From Porcipelethomonas sp964621265 (GTDB lineage: Bacteria > Bacillota > Clostridia > Oscillospirales > Ruminococcaceae), in assembly GCA_964621265.1 (NCBI GenBank), contig CAZULQ010000001.1, positions 124,001 through 188,000 on the forward strand: DNA of 64,000 bases, written 5' to 3'. The translations under genes and the position numbers were made by a program. Positions 1-7,822 of the stretch are shown here, piece by piece. Each line of letters starts with the position of its first letter. Positions within the stretch are counted from its first letter, which is position 1. The notes below the pieces were generated by a model, which searched no databases, was not told where the DNA came from, and saw nothing but the letters and a program-made list of their open reading frames with translations.

Positions 1-1
1 C

Positions 2-1075
2 GAGCTCAGTTCTAAGATTGACGAAAAGGAACTCAAAATTGAACAGCTTGAAGATGACATTGTTCAGAAGCAGGCTGATATCGACGAGGGCCTTGAACAG
101 TTCAAGGGAAGGCTCAGAGCTATGTATGTTTCAGGCAACGACAGCATGGCGTCAGCACTTATCGGTGCGACTGACTTTTATGATATGCTCACTAAAATGG
201 AACTGATTTCACAGGTTGCCAAGTATGATGACGCTCTGATTGAATCACTTCAGACACAGCTTAAACAGTTTGAAGAGGCTCAGCAGCAGCTTGATATCGA
301 AAAGACTGCACTTGCAACAGACCTAGCAACTCAGGAAGCGAATATGGAAGAACTCAGAGTTGCTATGCAGGCACTTCAGGATGACTACGAAAAATCAGCT
401 GACTATCTCGAAAGAGTTGAGGCTGACATGGCTTCAAAGCAGCGTAGCATTGAAGAGCTTGAAGCTGATAACGCTGCTATGGACGAAGAAATCGACGCTA
501 TCAACGCCGAAATCAAGCGTCAGCAGGAAGAAGCAAAAAAACAACAGCAGGCAGCTCAGCAGCAGCAACAGCAGCAGTCATCAAACAACAACTCTTCTTC
601 AGGTAACTCAGGAGACGGACAGATTTCGGGTTCAACCGGAAGCGGCAGCTTCAATGGCTCACTTTCATGGCCAGTTCCCGGATTCTACGGCGTGTCAAGC
701 CATTACGGATACAGATGGGGTACACTCCACGCAGGTATGGACATTGCAGGCGGTGGTATCAACGGCGCAACCGTAACTGCATGTGACGGCGGACGTGTTA
801 TCATTGTAAAGTCCGGCTGCGGACATAACTATCCTAAAAACGGCAGCTGCGGATGCGGCGGCGGCTACGGAAACTATGTCGTAGTTGACCACGGAAACGG
901 CGTTTCTACTCTCTACGGCCACATGTCATCAGTTAATGTTTCAGTAGGCCAGTCTGTATCGAGAGGCTCTGCGCTTGGTACTGTCGGTTCAACAGGTTAC
1001 TCAACAGGTTACCATCTCCATCTTGAGGTAAGAGTTAACGGTTCAACAGTGAACCCTGCAAATTACTTATACTAA
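2..1075 (+). CDS. Coiled-coil M23 (LytM) peptidoglycan hydrolase, 5' end outside window
   Basis: This is a zinc metallopeptidase of the M23 family that would cut peptide cross-links in the cell wall, outside the membrane. The frame is open to the window edge, so the true N-terminus (probably with a signal peptide) is missing; no upstream stop is seen. The first ~180 visible residues are heptad-rich Glu/Lys/Gln coiled coil, followed by a Gln-run and a Ser/Asn/Gly linker, then the LytM domain. The zinc motifs are HAGMD and HLHLEV, with YGHMS between them. A Gly/Cys-rich insertion (SCGCGGGYG) sits inside the catalytic domain. The layout is that of PcsB/EnvC-type hydrolases, which in known cases are activated by FtsEX through the coiled coil. 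FtsEX itself is not in the window. The catalytic assignment is firm; the FtsEX link is inferred. Confidence 0.9.
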   Translation, partial: ELSSKIDEKELKIEQLEDDIVQKQADIDEGLEQFKGRLRAMYVSGNDSMASALIGATDFYDMLTKMELISQVAKYDDALIESLQTQLKQFEEAQQQLDIEKTALATDLATQEANMEELRVAMQALQDDYEKSADYLERVEADMASKQRSIEELEADNAAMDEEIDAINAEIKRQQEEAKKQQQAAQQQQQQQSSNNNSSSGNSGDGQISGSTGSGSFNGSLSWPVPGFYGVSSHYGYRWGTLHAGMDIAGGGINGATVTACDGGRVIIVKSGCGHNYPKNGSCGCGGGYGNYVVVDHGNGVSTLYGHMSSVNVSVGQSVSRGSALGTVGSTGYSTGYHLHLEVRVNGSTVNPANYLY

Positions 1076-1103
1076 TCTTTTGGGTAAATCTCAAACAGAA
1101 TAA

Positions 1104-1135
1104 AGGGCAAGGCAGTTTACTTGCCCTTCTTTTGC
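1104..1135 (+). terminator. Rho-independent terminator after the M23 gene
   Basis: A 7-bp stem AGGGCAA/TTGCCCT with a 10-base loop is followed by TCTTTT. It separates the M23 gene from the S41 protease gene. Confidence 0.7.
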
Positions 1136-1159
1136 AATAATGAAAGGTCCGGTTTATTT

Positions 1160-2329
1160 ATGGAAAAGAAAGTTTACCTGAGCACTACTGTGCTCATCGC
1201 AGCAATGGCGTCAATCGTAACATTTGCCGCAACATCATGGTGGACTTTTGAAACAAACAAAAATAATGACGAACTTGTAAATCACATAAACGAAGTCGAT
1301 GAATATATTGATGAGTATTATTATGGTGACTACGATAAACAAACCGTTATTGACTACACCTTAAAAGGCATGGTAGCAGGTCTTGAAGACCCTTACTCAG
1401 GGTATATGAACAGTGATGAATACACTCAGAATATCATCTCTACAAAAGGCTCGGTAACGGGAATCGGTGTTACAGTAACTTTAAACGAAGACAACCTTCT
1501 CCTCATAACAGAGGTTACAAAGGGCGGTCCCGCTGAAGAATGCGGTATTCTTGCAGGCGATATTATAACGAATGTTGATGATATGGACGTCTCTGAGCTT
1601 GGTTACAATGAAGCTGTAAACCACGTCAGAGGAGAAATCGGAACTGATGTTAAAATTACTGTCCTGCGCAACAACAATACACTTGATTTTACTGTTACAC
1701 GCAGAGAAATTATAACCCCGACAGTTACAGGTAAAATACTCGATGACAACATCGGTTATATAAGAATCACTTCTTTTAAGGAAACAACGACTGAGCAGTA
1801 TAAAAAAGAGCTGAAAAAATGTCTTGACAGCAATGTAAAAGCAATTATATTTGACGTCAGAGATAATGGCGGCGGACTTGTTTCATCATGCTCAGAATGT
1901 TTAGACCCACTTTTGCCGGAAGGCGAAATTGCTATCGCTGAATTTAAAGACGGCTCAACTGAATTGATATGTGAGTCGGACAAATCAGAAATTGACATTC
2001 CTGTAGCGGTTCTTATAAATCAGAACTCTGCCAGTGCGGCTGAACTTTTTACAGCAGCACTCAGAGACTTCAAAAACGCACAGATTGTCGGCAAAAACAC
2101 CTATGGCAAGGGCATCATGCAAAACACATATTCTCTTGAAAACGGCGATGCTATAAGACTTACCATCGCAAAATACAGAACAACAAAATCAGAATGTTAT
2201 CATGGAGCGGGAATTGCACCCGATTTTGAGGTTGAGCTTCCAGAAAAATATTCTGAAACGGCAATTGAAAATATCCCACAAGAAAATGACACACAGCTAC
2301 AAAAGGCAATTGATATTTTAAAGCAGTAA
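1160..2329 (+). CDS. S41 family C-terminal processing protease (CtpA/PrcA type)
   Basis: A membrane-anchored serine protease of 389 residues that would act outside the membrane on unstructured C-termini. An N-terminal transmembrane segment (about residues 7-25) is followed by the helical region with the EDPYSGYM motif, a PDZ domain (from TGIGVTV) and the S41 catalytic core. The nucleophile Ser is in NSASAAELF and the catalytic Lys is in GKNTYGKG, with normal spacing. I chose the ATG at 1160, behind GAAAGG, rather than 1121, which would overlap the preceding terminator. It lies 24 bp upstream of a flavodoxin-fold reductase and may be cotranscribed with it. Family and active site are clear; the substrate is unknown. 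Confidence 0.9.
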   Translation: MEKKVYLSTTVLIAAMASIVTFAATSWWTFETNKNNDELVNHINEVDEYIDEYYYGDYDKQTVIDYTLKGMVAGLEDPYSGYMNSDEYTQNIISTKGSVTGIGVTVTLNEDNLLLITEVTKGGPAEECGILAGDIITNVDDMDVSELGYNEAVNHVRGEIGTDVKITVLRNNNTLDFTVTRREIITPTVTGKILDDNIGYIRITSFKETTTEQYKKELKKCLDSNVKAIIFDVRDNGGGLVSSCSECLDPLLPEGEIAIAEFKDGSTELICESDKSEIDIPVAVLINQNSASAAELFTAALRDFKNAQIVGKNTYGKGIMQNTYSLENGDAIRLTIAKYRTTKSECYHGAGIAPDFEVELPEKYSETAIENIPQENDTQLQKAIDILKQ

Positions 2330-2353
2330 AAATAATGCAGAAAGGATAAAATC

Positions 2354-2896
2354 ATGGACAAAAATGTACTAATAATTTCATCAAGTCCAAGAAAGGACGG
2401 AAACTCTGATGTTCTTTGCAATGAGTTCATGAAGGGTGCTCTTGAAACGGGAAATACCGTTAAAAAAATCAGACTTTCCGAGAAAAATATCTCTTACTGC
2501 ACCGGCTGCGGAATATGCAGTGAGACCTATAAATGCGTTATAGACGATGACATGGCTGAGCTTCTGGAACTTATGCTGAAAGCTGATGTTATTGTGTTGT
2601 CAACTCCTGTATATTTTTATTCAATGAACGGTCAGCTTAAAACCTTTATCGACAGAACCTTCCCGAGATATCAGGAAATGTCAAACAAGGAGTTTTACTT
2701 CATTTTAACTGCCGCAGATAAGGACAGATATATGATGAAGAAAACGCTTGATGCTTTACGAGGCTTTACTGACGACTGCCTTGACAATCCTATTGAAAAA
2801 GGCTTTATCGCCGCTTCAGGTCTCTGGGAAACAGGCGACGTATACAAATGGGAAGAATATATTGCCAAAGCCTATGAAATGGGCAGAAATGTATAA
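2354..2896 (+). CDS. Flavodoxin-fold NADPH-dependent FMN reductase / iron-sulfur flavoprotein-like
   Basis: A 180-residue protein of the NADPH-dependent FMN reductase family. The N-terminal SSSPRKDGNSD loop is the FMN phosphate-binding motif of this family, and STPVYFYSMNGQLKTFIDR is the second flavin contact region. Between them lies a Cys cluster (CTGCGICSETYKC) like that of iron-sulfur flavoproteins, so it may bind a 4Fe-4S cluster as well as FMN. It follows the S41 protease gene by 24 bp and ends at a hairpin shared with the convergent cotJC fragment. The redox partner cannot be told from sequence. A paralogue lies at 39898. Confidence 0.8.
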   Translation: MDKNVLIISSSPRKDGNSDVLCNEFMKGALETGNTVKKIRLSEKNISYCTGCGICSETYKCVIDDDMAELLELMLKADVIVLSTPVYFYSMNGQLKTFIDRTFPRYQEMSNKEFYFILTAADKDRYMMKKTLDALRGFTDDCLDNPIEKGFIAASGLWETGDVYKWEEYIAKAYEMGRNV

Positions 2897-2901
2897 AAGT
2901 A

Positions 2902-2933
2902 AAATCCGACTGGAACTTCCAGCCGGATTTTTT
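2902..2933. terminator. Bidirectional terminator between reductase and cotJC fragment
   Basis: An 11-bp stem AATCCGACTGG/CCAGCCGGATT with one mismatch and a TTTTTT run on the plus strand. A-rich sequence on the other side lets it also serve the minus-strand cotJC 3' part. Confidence 0.7.
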
Positions 2934-2936
2934 AGT

Positions 2937-3542
2937 TTATCTCTTACGGAAATTTCTTCCGCAGTTTTTATCAAATGATGGATTGCAGGCATAGAAATTA
3001 CGCGAATTGAGGTTATCCTGCGTAATGCGCAGACCTTCGCCGAATCTCTGAAAATGCACAACCTCACGCTGACGCAGAAACTTAATCGGGTCACGGACAT
3101 CCGGGTCGTCAGCAAGACGCAGAATATTGTCATAAGTGGTTCTCGCCTTTTGTTCAGCCGCCATATCCTCAACAAGATCTGTAATCGGATCGCCCTTTGA
3201 CTGAAAATAAGTCGCTGAAAATGGTACCCCTGCTGCACTCTGTGGATATATTCCTGTTGTGTGATCAACAAAATAAGCATCAAATCCACTTGCCTTAATC
3301 TGTTCCGGAGTGAGATTCTTGGTGAGCTGATATAAAATCGCAGAAATGATTTCCATATGTGCGAGTTCTTCGGTACCTATATCTGTCAAGAGCCCCTTAA
3401 CTTCGCCATACGGCGCACTATAACGCTGATTGAGATATCTCATCGATGCAGCAAGCTCACCATCCGGTCCCCCGAGCTGAGAAATAATGAACTTTGCAAG
3501 ACGGGGATTGGAATTTTTTATATTTACAGGATACTGTAATTT
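2937..3542 (-). pseudogene. cotJC: cotJC 3' part (200 of about 207 codons), split by the recombinase element
   Basis: This encodes nearly all of the manganese-catalase-fold spore coat protein CotJC (motifs MRYLNQRYSAPYGE, IGTEELAHMEII, EDMAAEQKARTTYDN, REVVHFQRFGE with the di-metal Glu/His ligands). The conserved frame continues upstream of the first internal ATG (3443) as LQYPVNIKNSNPRLAKF and runs into element sequence beyond about 3542, with no start codon. The missing beginning, MWVYEKK, is at 29596..29573 next to cotJB. Joining the two at TT (3541-3542 with 29577-29578) gives an unbroken 207-codon gene. I therefore read this as a programmed split gene, not decay: there is no frameshift or stop in the 200 codons. 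In the unexcised chromosome it should not give full-length CotJC. Confidence 0.88.
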
Positions 3543-3569
3543 ATTATAATATCCTTGTTGTACATAACC
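3516..3569. other. attL: left attachment site of the cotJC element
   Basis: The boundary between cotJC codons (up to about 3540) and element DNA. The TT at 3541-3542 is the proposed crossover dinucleotide. Six bases inside the element starts the 19-bp arm ATATCCTTGTTGTACATAA (3549-3567), whose inverted partner is at 29552-29570. The arm ends 2 bp from the recombinase stop codon. The arm-to-core distance is equal on both ends, as expected for the two half-sites of a serine-recombinase attP. Confidence 0.85.
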
Positions 3570-5033
3570 TTACAGAAAATCCGCACTCAGAGTAAGGTCT
3601 GTATCCGGCTTGTTTTTACACATTCTTTGAGTTTTTTTGTAGTATATCTTCCTGACAACTGTATTAAGCAGTCTGTTTTTTTCTTCTGGGTCAGAATCAG
3701 CGAAGTTTTCAACGACATATTTCAGCCTTTTAATAGCTTCATCAGGCGCAAGCTGCTGTGGCTTATATTCGCTGTCAATTTCTTTGATAGCAGCTTCAAG
3801 TGACTTTATCTTGTCGTTTACTATCTTTGAACGCTCAAGGAAGGTATTGGTGTCATAAATCTCTTGCTCTAACAAATCATAAAGTTTCGAAAGCTGGCGT
3901 TCAGACTTTTCAAGCTCCGCAACAAGCAGAGCTTTTTTATCGGGGATGCTCTTAAACTCAGTTATGCCACTTCTTTTAAGCTTTCCAAGCTGCTTTATAC
4001 GATAACGGAAAGCTGACACCACCGCCTCGTTAACAGCCTCAATAGTAGAGCTTACCACCTTTCCGCGACATTCTCTGTAAACGCACAGCATATGTTCGTG
4101 GCCGCCACCTGCAATATAGCGGCGTTTCATCTGATGCCCACAATTTTGGCAGTAAAGAATATTATGATAGTAATTCATCAGTTTGTCGTTTAGATGAAGC
4201 TGTGCAACAGGATTAGTTTTTTTCTTCTGCTGAACAGTACCAAATATCTCCTCACTGATTATGGGTTCATGAATTCCGTTATAGAGCTTATCACCATTGG
4301 ACTTGTTCTTCCATCCAAGCTTTCCGCAATACAGTGGATTTGAGAGAATTTTCTTTAAACTCGGTGACTCCCAGAATCGGCTTTTCTGCGGACTGATACC
4401 CATACGATTAAGCTCATTCGCAATATACTGTGCTCCATGACCATCAAGATAGAGCTTATAAATCAATCTTATTATTTCTGCTTCTTCGGGAATTATTTCA
4501 AGGGTATGCACTTTCGGCTCAGGATTAATCTTCCTGTATCCATAAGGAGCAGTTGAACTTATGTAATTCCCCTCCTTGATTGAAGCGAGTCTTCCTGCCT
4601 GCATACGTCGCTTGATTGTTTTGTACTCACGTCGGCTCATAAACAGTGAAAACTCAAAGTATTCCTCATCAAATTCATTATCGGGATCATAAGTCTTGGT
4701 CGGTGTAACAATCTTTGTTGATGACTCACGGAATGCCTGTGCAACTATCCCCTGATCTATTGTGTCACCTCTGGCAAGACGCTCTATCTCAACAACAAGT
4801 ACACCTGCATATTTACACTCAGTAACGTCTGCAAGAAGTGTCTGCATCTGAGGACGTGCAGCTATACTGTCACCGCTGACAATCTCCTTATAAATCTTCA
4901 CTACATTAAGCTTCTGACGTGCTGCAAGCTCCATAAGCATATTCTGGTGACGTGTAAGTGTTTCACCCTCACCTCTTTGCTCAGCTTCTGCATCTGCTCT
5001 TGATTTTCTCAGGTACATACAATACTCTTCCAT
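3570..5033 (-). CDS. Large serine recombinase (SpoIVCA-like), likely excisionase of the cotJC element
   Basis: A 487-residue site-specific recombinase. It has the resolvase-type catalytic domain with the nucleophile Ser11 in YLRKSRAD, and EIERLARGD around the catalytic Arg residues. The recombinase domain follows (TAPYGYR, SLKKILSNPLYCGKLGW), then a zinc ribbon (CQNCGH ... CVYRECRG) and a C-terminal coiled coil (about 375-435). Length and order match large serine integrases and SpoIVCA. An AAGGAAGGAGG ribosome-binding site precedes the ATG. The gene ends 2 bp from the left att arm and is on the same strand as the split cotJC, as spoIVCA is placed relative to sigK. A candidate mother-cell promoter lies upstream (5077-5105). 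All expected catalytic and zinc residues seem intact. Confidence 0.92.
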   Translation of the reverse strand: MEEYCMYLRKSRADAEAEQRGEGETLTRHQNMLMELAARQKLNVVKIYKEIVSGDSIAARPQMQTLLADVTECKYAGVLVVEIERLARGDTIDQGIVAQAFRESSTKIVTPTKTYDPDNEFDEEYFEFSLFMSRREYKTIKRRMQAGRLASIKEGNYISSTAPYGYRKINPEPKVHTLEIIPEEAEIIRLIYKLYLDGHGAQYIANELNRMGISPQKSRFWESPSLKKILSNPLYCGKLGWKNKSNGDKLYNGIHEPIISEEIFGTVQQKKKTNPVAQLHLNDKLMNYYHNILYCQNCGHQMKRRYIAGGGHEHMLCVYRECRGKVVSSTIEAVNEAVVSAFRYRIKQLGKLKRSGITEFKSIPDKKALLVAELEKSERQLSKLYDLLEQEIYDTNTFLERSKIVNDKIKSLEAAIKEIDSEYKPQQLAPDEAIKRLKYVVENFADSDPEEKNRLLNTVVRKIYYKKTQRMCKNKPDTDLTLSADFL

Positions 5034-5076
5034 CTTAGCCCTCCTTCCTTATAATAGTATTGCCGATAATTCACTT

Positions 5077-5105
5077 ATAGTATGTCACACCAGGAATAAA
5101 TCGTA
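5077..5105 (-). promoter_or_regulatory. Candidate sigma-E/K-like promoter of the recombinase gene
   Basis: On the minus strand TACGATT (5 of 7 to a sigma-E -35) is followed after 14 bp by CATACTAT (7 of 8 to CATACANT). The same stretch, CATACTATA, also fits the sigma-K -10 pattern CATANNNTA. It is 43 bp upstream of the start codon. No good vegetative promoter is seen here. Spacing and context favour mother-cell control, but this is pattern matching only. Confidence 0.4.
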
Positions 5106-5114
5106 AAAAAATCC

Positions 5115-5128
5115 CGTCCATATGGACG
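5115..5128. promoter_or_regulatory. 14-bp perfect palindrome in the recombinase/ABM divergent region
   Basis: CGTCCATATGGACG is a perfect dyad between the divergent recombinase and ABM genes, about 80 bp from each start. No T-run follows, so an operator is more likely than a terminator. The binding protein is unknown. Confidence 0.35.
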
Positions 5129-5205
5129 TAATATCATATTGTTTTTTTAATAATGATATAATACAATATACATATATATTTCTATGTAAAAACTGAGGTG
5201 AAACA

Positions 5206-5541
5206 ATGGCTATTACAGTTAATATTTATTATTACGGCAAAAACGGAAACGCAGGAAAATTCGCAGAAGAAATGATTGCAAGCGGTATTGTTGATGAAAT
5301 TCGTGCCGAGGACGGCAATCTGAAATATGAGTATTTTTATCCCATGAATGACTCAGAAACTGTACTTCTGATTGACAGCTGGACAGACCAGGAAGCATTG
5401 GACAGGCATCATGGCACACCGATGATACAGAAAATCATTGACCTGCGGGAAAAATATAATCTTCATATGAAAGTTGAACGATTTATTTCAGATAAATCAG
5501 GAATACCTGAAAAGGACAAGGAATTTATAAAAGAGCTTTGA
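5206..5541 (+). CDS. ABM-domain protein (antibiotic biosynthesis monooxygenase-like fold)
   Basis: A 111-residue soluble protein. The core IYYYGKNGNAGKFAEEMI ... YEYFYPMNDSETVLLIDSWTDQEALDRHHGTPMIQKI resembles the ABM/dimeric alpha-beta-barrel family, where the W.....L..H motif packs near the ligand site. Members of this fold range from quinol monooxygenases to heme-degrading and purely binding proteins, so the reaction is not assigned. It has a GAGGTGAAAC ribosome-binding site and is monocistronic, ending in a strong hairpin. It is transcribed divergently from the recombinase and is the first cargo gene of the element. Confidence 0.7.
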   Translation: MAITVNIYYYGKNGNAGKFAEEMIASGIVDEIRAEDGNLKYEYFYPMNDSETVLLIDSWTDQEALDRHHGTPMIQKIIDLREKYNLHMKVERFISDKSGIPEKDKEFIKEL

Positions 5542-5545
5542 TATA

Positions 5546-5598
5546 ATCCCCTTAGTGTTGTCTCGGTTTTTTGAGTTTGCACTAAGTGGATTTTTTTC
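5546..5598 (+). terminator. Terminator after the ABM-domain gene
   Basis: Arms ATCCCCTTAGTG and CACTAAGTGGAT (one mismatch) are followed by TTTTTTT. Confidence 0.75.
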
Positions 5599-5658
5599 GT
5601 GATATACGCAATCATACTATATAAGCATTGACAAATGTAATTCTATCTGCTATAATAA

Positions 5659-5816
5659 ACGCAATCGTTATGCAACAGAAGTTTTATAACGGGTATAGAA
5701 GTAATTGAGCAGGAATATGAGCTTGACCACAAAAACGCAATGATGCTGATAAAATCAGGCGGGGCTGAAAATATACTACTATTCCCCAGAAACAAATGTG
5801 AGGTAAAATACAATGA
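5659..5816 (+). pseudogene. Degraded coding remnant without a usable start
   Basis: In the frame ending at the TGA at 5814-5816 there is an open stretch of about 50 codons after a stop at 5656. It carries charged, protein-like sequence (VIEQEYELDHKNAMMLIKSG), but no ATG near its beginning and no ribosome-binding site there. It ends at the start of the DUF1801 gene. I do not recognise the parent family. It could also be chance open sequence. Confidence 0.3.
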
Positions 5817-6142
5817 ATGAACAGATAGAAATACATCTCAGAAAATATCCGAAAGAAATTGCTGATATGTTCACAGCACTTCGTCAGCTGATATATGACA
5901 GCGCATCGGCGGAGCTTAATGAGACAATGTGGGCGAAACTTCCGAGTTATTATGTAAGCGATAAGTTTGTAAGACTGATACCGTTCAAAGACCACATTAA
6001 TATTGAAGCGCAGTCAATAATTCAGCACAAGGACGAGCTGTCCGATTACAAAATAACACCAAAGGGAATGCTGCAGATTTATGTGAATCAGAACATTCCC
6101 GGCGATATTCTGTTAAAGGTGTTTGCTGAAGTATTAGGATAA
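5813..6142 (+). CDS. DUF1801 (YdhG-like) domain protein
   Basis: A 109-residue soluble protein of the DUF1801 family (MWAKLPSYYVSDKFVRLIPFKDHINIEA), whose fold is shared with YdhG and the frataxin-like Fra. Typical members carry the same pattern of a buried MW..P.Y segment and a later HINIE strand. The biochemical role in this family is not settled, though iron binding has been proposed for relatives. GTGAGG precedes the ATG. It lies 41 bp upstream of the ABC-2 exporter genes and may be cotranscribed with them. Confidence 0.7.
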   Translation: MNEQIEIHLRKYPKEIADMFTALRQLIYDSASAELNETMWAKLPSYYVSDKFVRLIPFKDHINIEAQSIIQHKDELSDYKITPKGMLQIYVNQNIPGDILLKVFAEVLG

Positions 6143-6183
6143 AAAGTGAAAAGTGAATTTATAAACTGTAAGAAGGTGAAAAA

Positions 6184-6981
6184 ATGAATTTCAAAGCATA
6201 CAGATATATTGCAAAAATGAGAATCCAGACAATGATGGCATACCGTGTGGATACCTGGACATTTATGTTAATGCAGTGTCTTATGATGGTTGCAGTAGGC
6301 TTTTTCTGGCGTGCAGTTTACGGAAACAACGAAACCTCCCACGATGTTACAGGTGATATGATGATAACCTATACTGTTGTTTCCATGCTGATGAGCTCGC
6401 TTTATTATATGGGCGTTGAGGATAAGATTACAGACGCAGTGAAATCCGGTAGTATTGCAACCGACATGATAAAACCGATAAATCTGTTTTCCATGTATCT
6501 GGCTGAGGATATAGGCAATATTTTATTCAATCTGATTTTCAGTACAATTCCGATGTTTATTGTCGGAGTGCTGATTTTCGGTTTGCCTGTTCCTGCATCG
6601 GGAATGTGCTTTCTGCTGTTTTTTATAAGCTTTGTTCTCGGCTACGGAATAAACTGGCTGTTTTCAGCGGTATTTGCTATGCTGTCGTTTACGGCAATAG
6701 ACTTAGGACCTGTATTCTCTATAAAATATCACTTTGTGAACATGCTTTCGGGAGCATTGATACCACTCTGGTTTTTCCCTGAGTGGCTCAGAAACGCAAT
6801 GTACTGCCTGCCGTTTGTATACATGTATCAGGAACCGCTGAGCATATACATCGGGAAATATACAGTTGATGAATGCGTTATAAAGCTTGGTATTCAGTCA
6901 GCATGGCTCATAGGACTTGTGATAATATTCATGTTTGCACAGAAACGTGCCACAAAACGAGTAATGGTTCAGGGAGGCTGA
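6184..6981 (+). CDS. ABC-2 type exporter permease (first subunit)
   Basis: A 265-residue integral membrane protein with about six hydrophobic segments (for example FMLMQCLMMVAVGFFWRAVY and LLFFISFVLGYGINWLF). It has the ABC-2/DUF990-type arrangement and the conserved IPLWFFPEW loop near the C-terminus. It is a half-permease that pairs with the next gene and with the ATPase at 7823 to export an unknown substrate. An AGAAGGTG ribosome-binding site precedes the ATG, and the next gene starts 4 bp after its stop, so the operon is tight. Relatives are annotated as multidrug or viologen/antibiotic exporters, but substrate cannot be read from the sequence. Confidence 0.85.
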   Translation: MNFKAYRYIAKMRIQTMMAYRVDTWTFMLMQCLMMVAVGFFWRAVYGNNETSHDVTGDMMITYTVVSMLMSSLYYMGVEDKITDAVKSGSIATDMIKPINLFSMYLAEDIGNILFNLIFSTIPMFIVGVLIFGLPVPASGMCFLLFFISFVLGYGINWLFSAVFAMLSFTAIDLGPVFSIKYHFVNMLSGALIPLWFFPEWLRNAMYCLPFVYMYQEPLSIYIGKYTVDECVIKLGIQSAWLIGLVIIFMFAQKRATKRVMVQGG

Positions 6982-6985
6982 TATA

Positions 6986-7798
6986 ATGAAAAAACTAAGA
7001 CATTATCTGTCCGTCGCAGCGCTTTCCTTCAGATTATCATTCCAGACCTGTATGGAATATCCTGCCGCATTTATAGGCTGGCTCATTTCAAATCCGATAC
7101 AGTTTCTTGTGGGGTTTTCCACAATAAAATTTGTCGTTGAGGAGTTTGACACTCTTGCCGACTGGGATTTCAAAGAACTTGCCTTTCTTTACGGAATGTC
7201 TGTTCTTACACACGGATTATCCGTAATATTCTTCACAAAGACATGGTATATGGGCTGGGAAATTATTCACGGTCAGCTTGACAGAATGAGACTGCGTCCT
7301 ATGAACACTCTCTTTCAGTATCTTGTAGCAGACCTGAATTTTTATGGAATTACAGACCTTATTCCAGGAATAATTCTGTTTGTCTATGGCTGTGTCTCGG
7401 CCGGTTTCCAGTGGACATTTTCCAATACAATATGTATGATATGCGCAATAGTCGGCGGAACACTTCTTCGTGGTGCAATTTATCTTTCATTCGGCTCAAC
7501 AACCTTCTGGACTAAAAGTCCGCTTCACATTTCGGGCTTTTTCCAGGAGCTGTTCAATCGTACAAATATGTACCCGCTTTCGATGTACCCACGAGGAGTT
7601 CAGTTTGTCTTTACATTTATAATGCCGATGAGCTGGGTTGCATTTTATCCTGCTTCAGAATTTATGGATAAAAATTCTATGCTGACCCTGCCATACGGTA
7701 TGGCATTTATAACACTTGGACTCGGGGTCTTGTTATTTATGCTTGCATGCAGAATATTCAATGCAGGCTTTGCGCAGTATGAAAGCGCAGGCTCATAA
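6986..7798 (+). CDS. ABC-2 type exporter permease (second subunit)
   Basis: A 270-residue membrane protein of the same class as its upstream neighbour, with six predicted transmembrane segments. It has family-typical features such as WYMGWEIIHGQLDRMRLRPMN after the second segment and a late IMPMSWVAFYPA segment. The two permeases are unequal in sequence, so the transporter is a heterodimeric membrane part with one ATPase gene. An AGGGAGG ribosome-binding site overlaps the end of the preceding gene. The gene 24 bp downstream encodes the ATPase. Confidence 0.85.
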   Translation: MKKLRHYLSVAALSFRLSFQTCMEYPAAFIGWLISNPIQFLVGFSTIKFVVEEFDTLADWDFKELAFLYGMSVLTHGLSVIFFTKTWYMGWEIIHGQLDRMRLRPMNTLFQYLVADLNFYGITDLIPGIILFVYGCVSAGFQWTFSNTICMICAIVGGTLLRGAIYLSFGSTTFWTKSPLHISGFFQELFNRTNMYPLSMYPRGVQFVFTFIMPMSWVAFYPASEFMDKNSMLTLPYGMAFITLGLGVLLFMLACRIFNAGFAQYESAGS

Positions 7799-7822
7799 AC
7801 GTTTCGGAAAGGAGGAAACTCA

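Noticed and set aside
2937..3443. A normal short cotJC gene starting at the internal ATG at 3443
   Set aside because: The conserved frame goes on upstream for about 32 codons (LQYPVN...), and the true start MWVYEKK is at 29596 next to cotJB. The internal ATG has no ribosome-binding site.
5115..5128. A transcription terminator between the recombinase and ABM genes
   Set aside because: The palindrome has no loop and no T-run, and the flanking genes diverge, so an operator is more likely.
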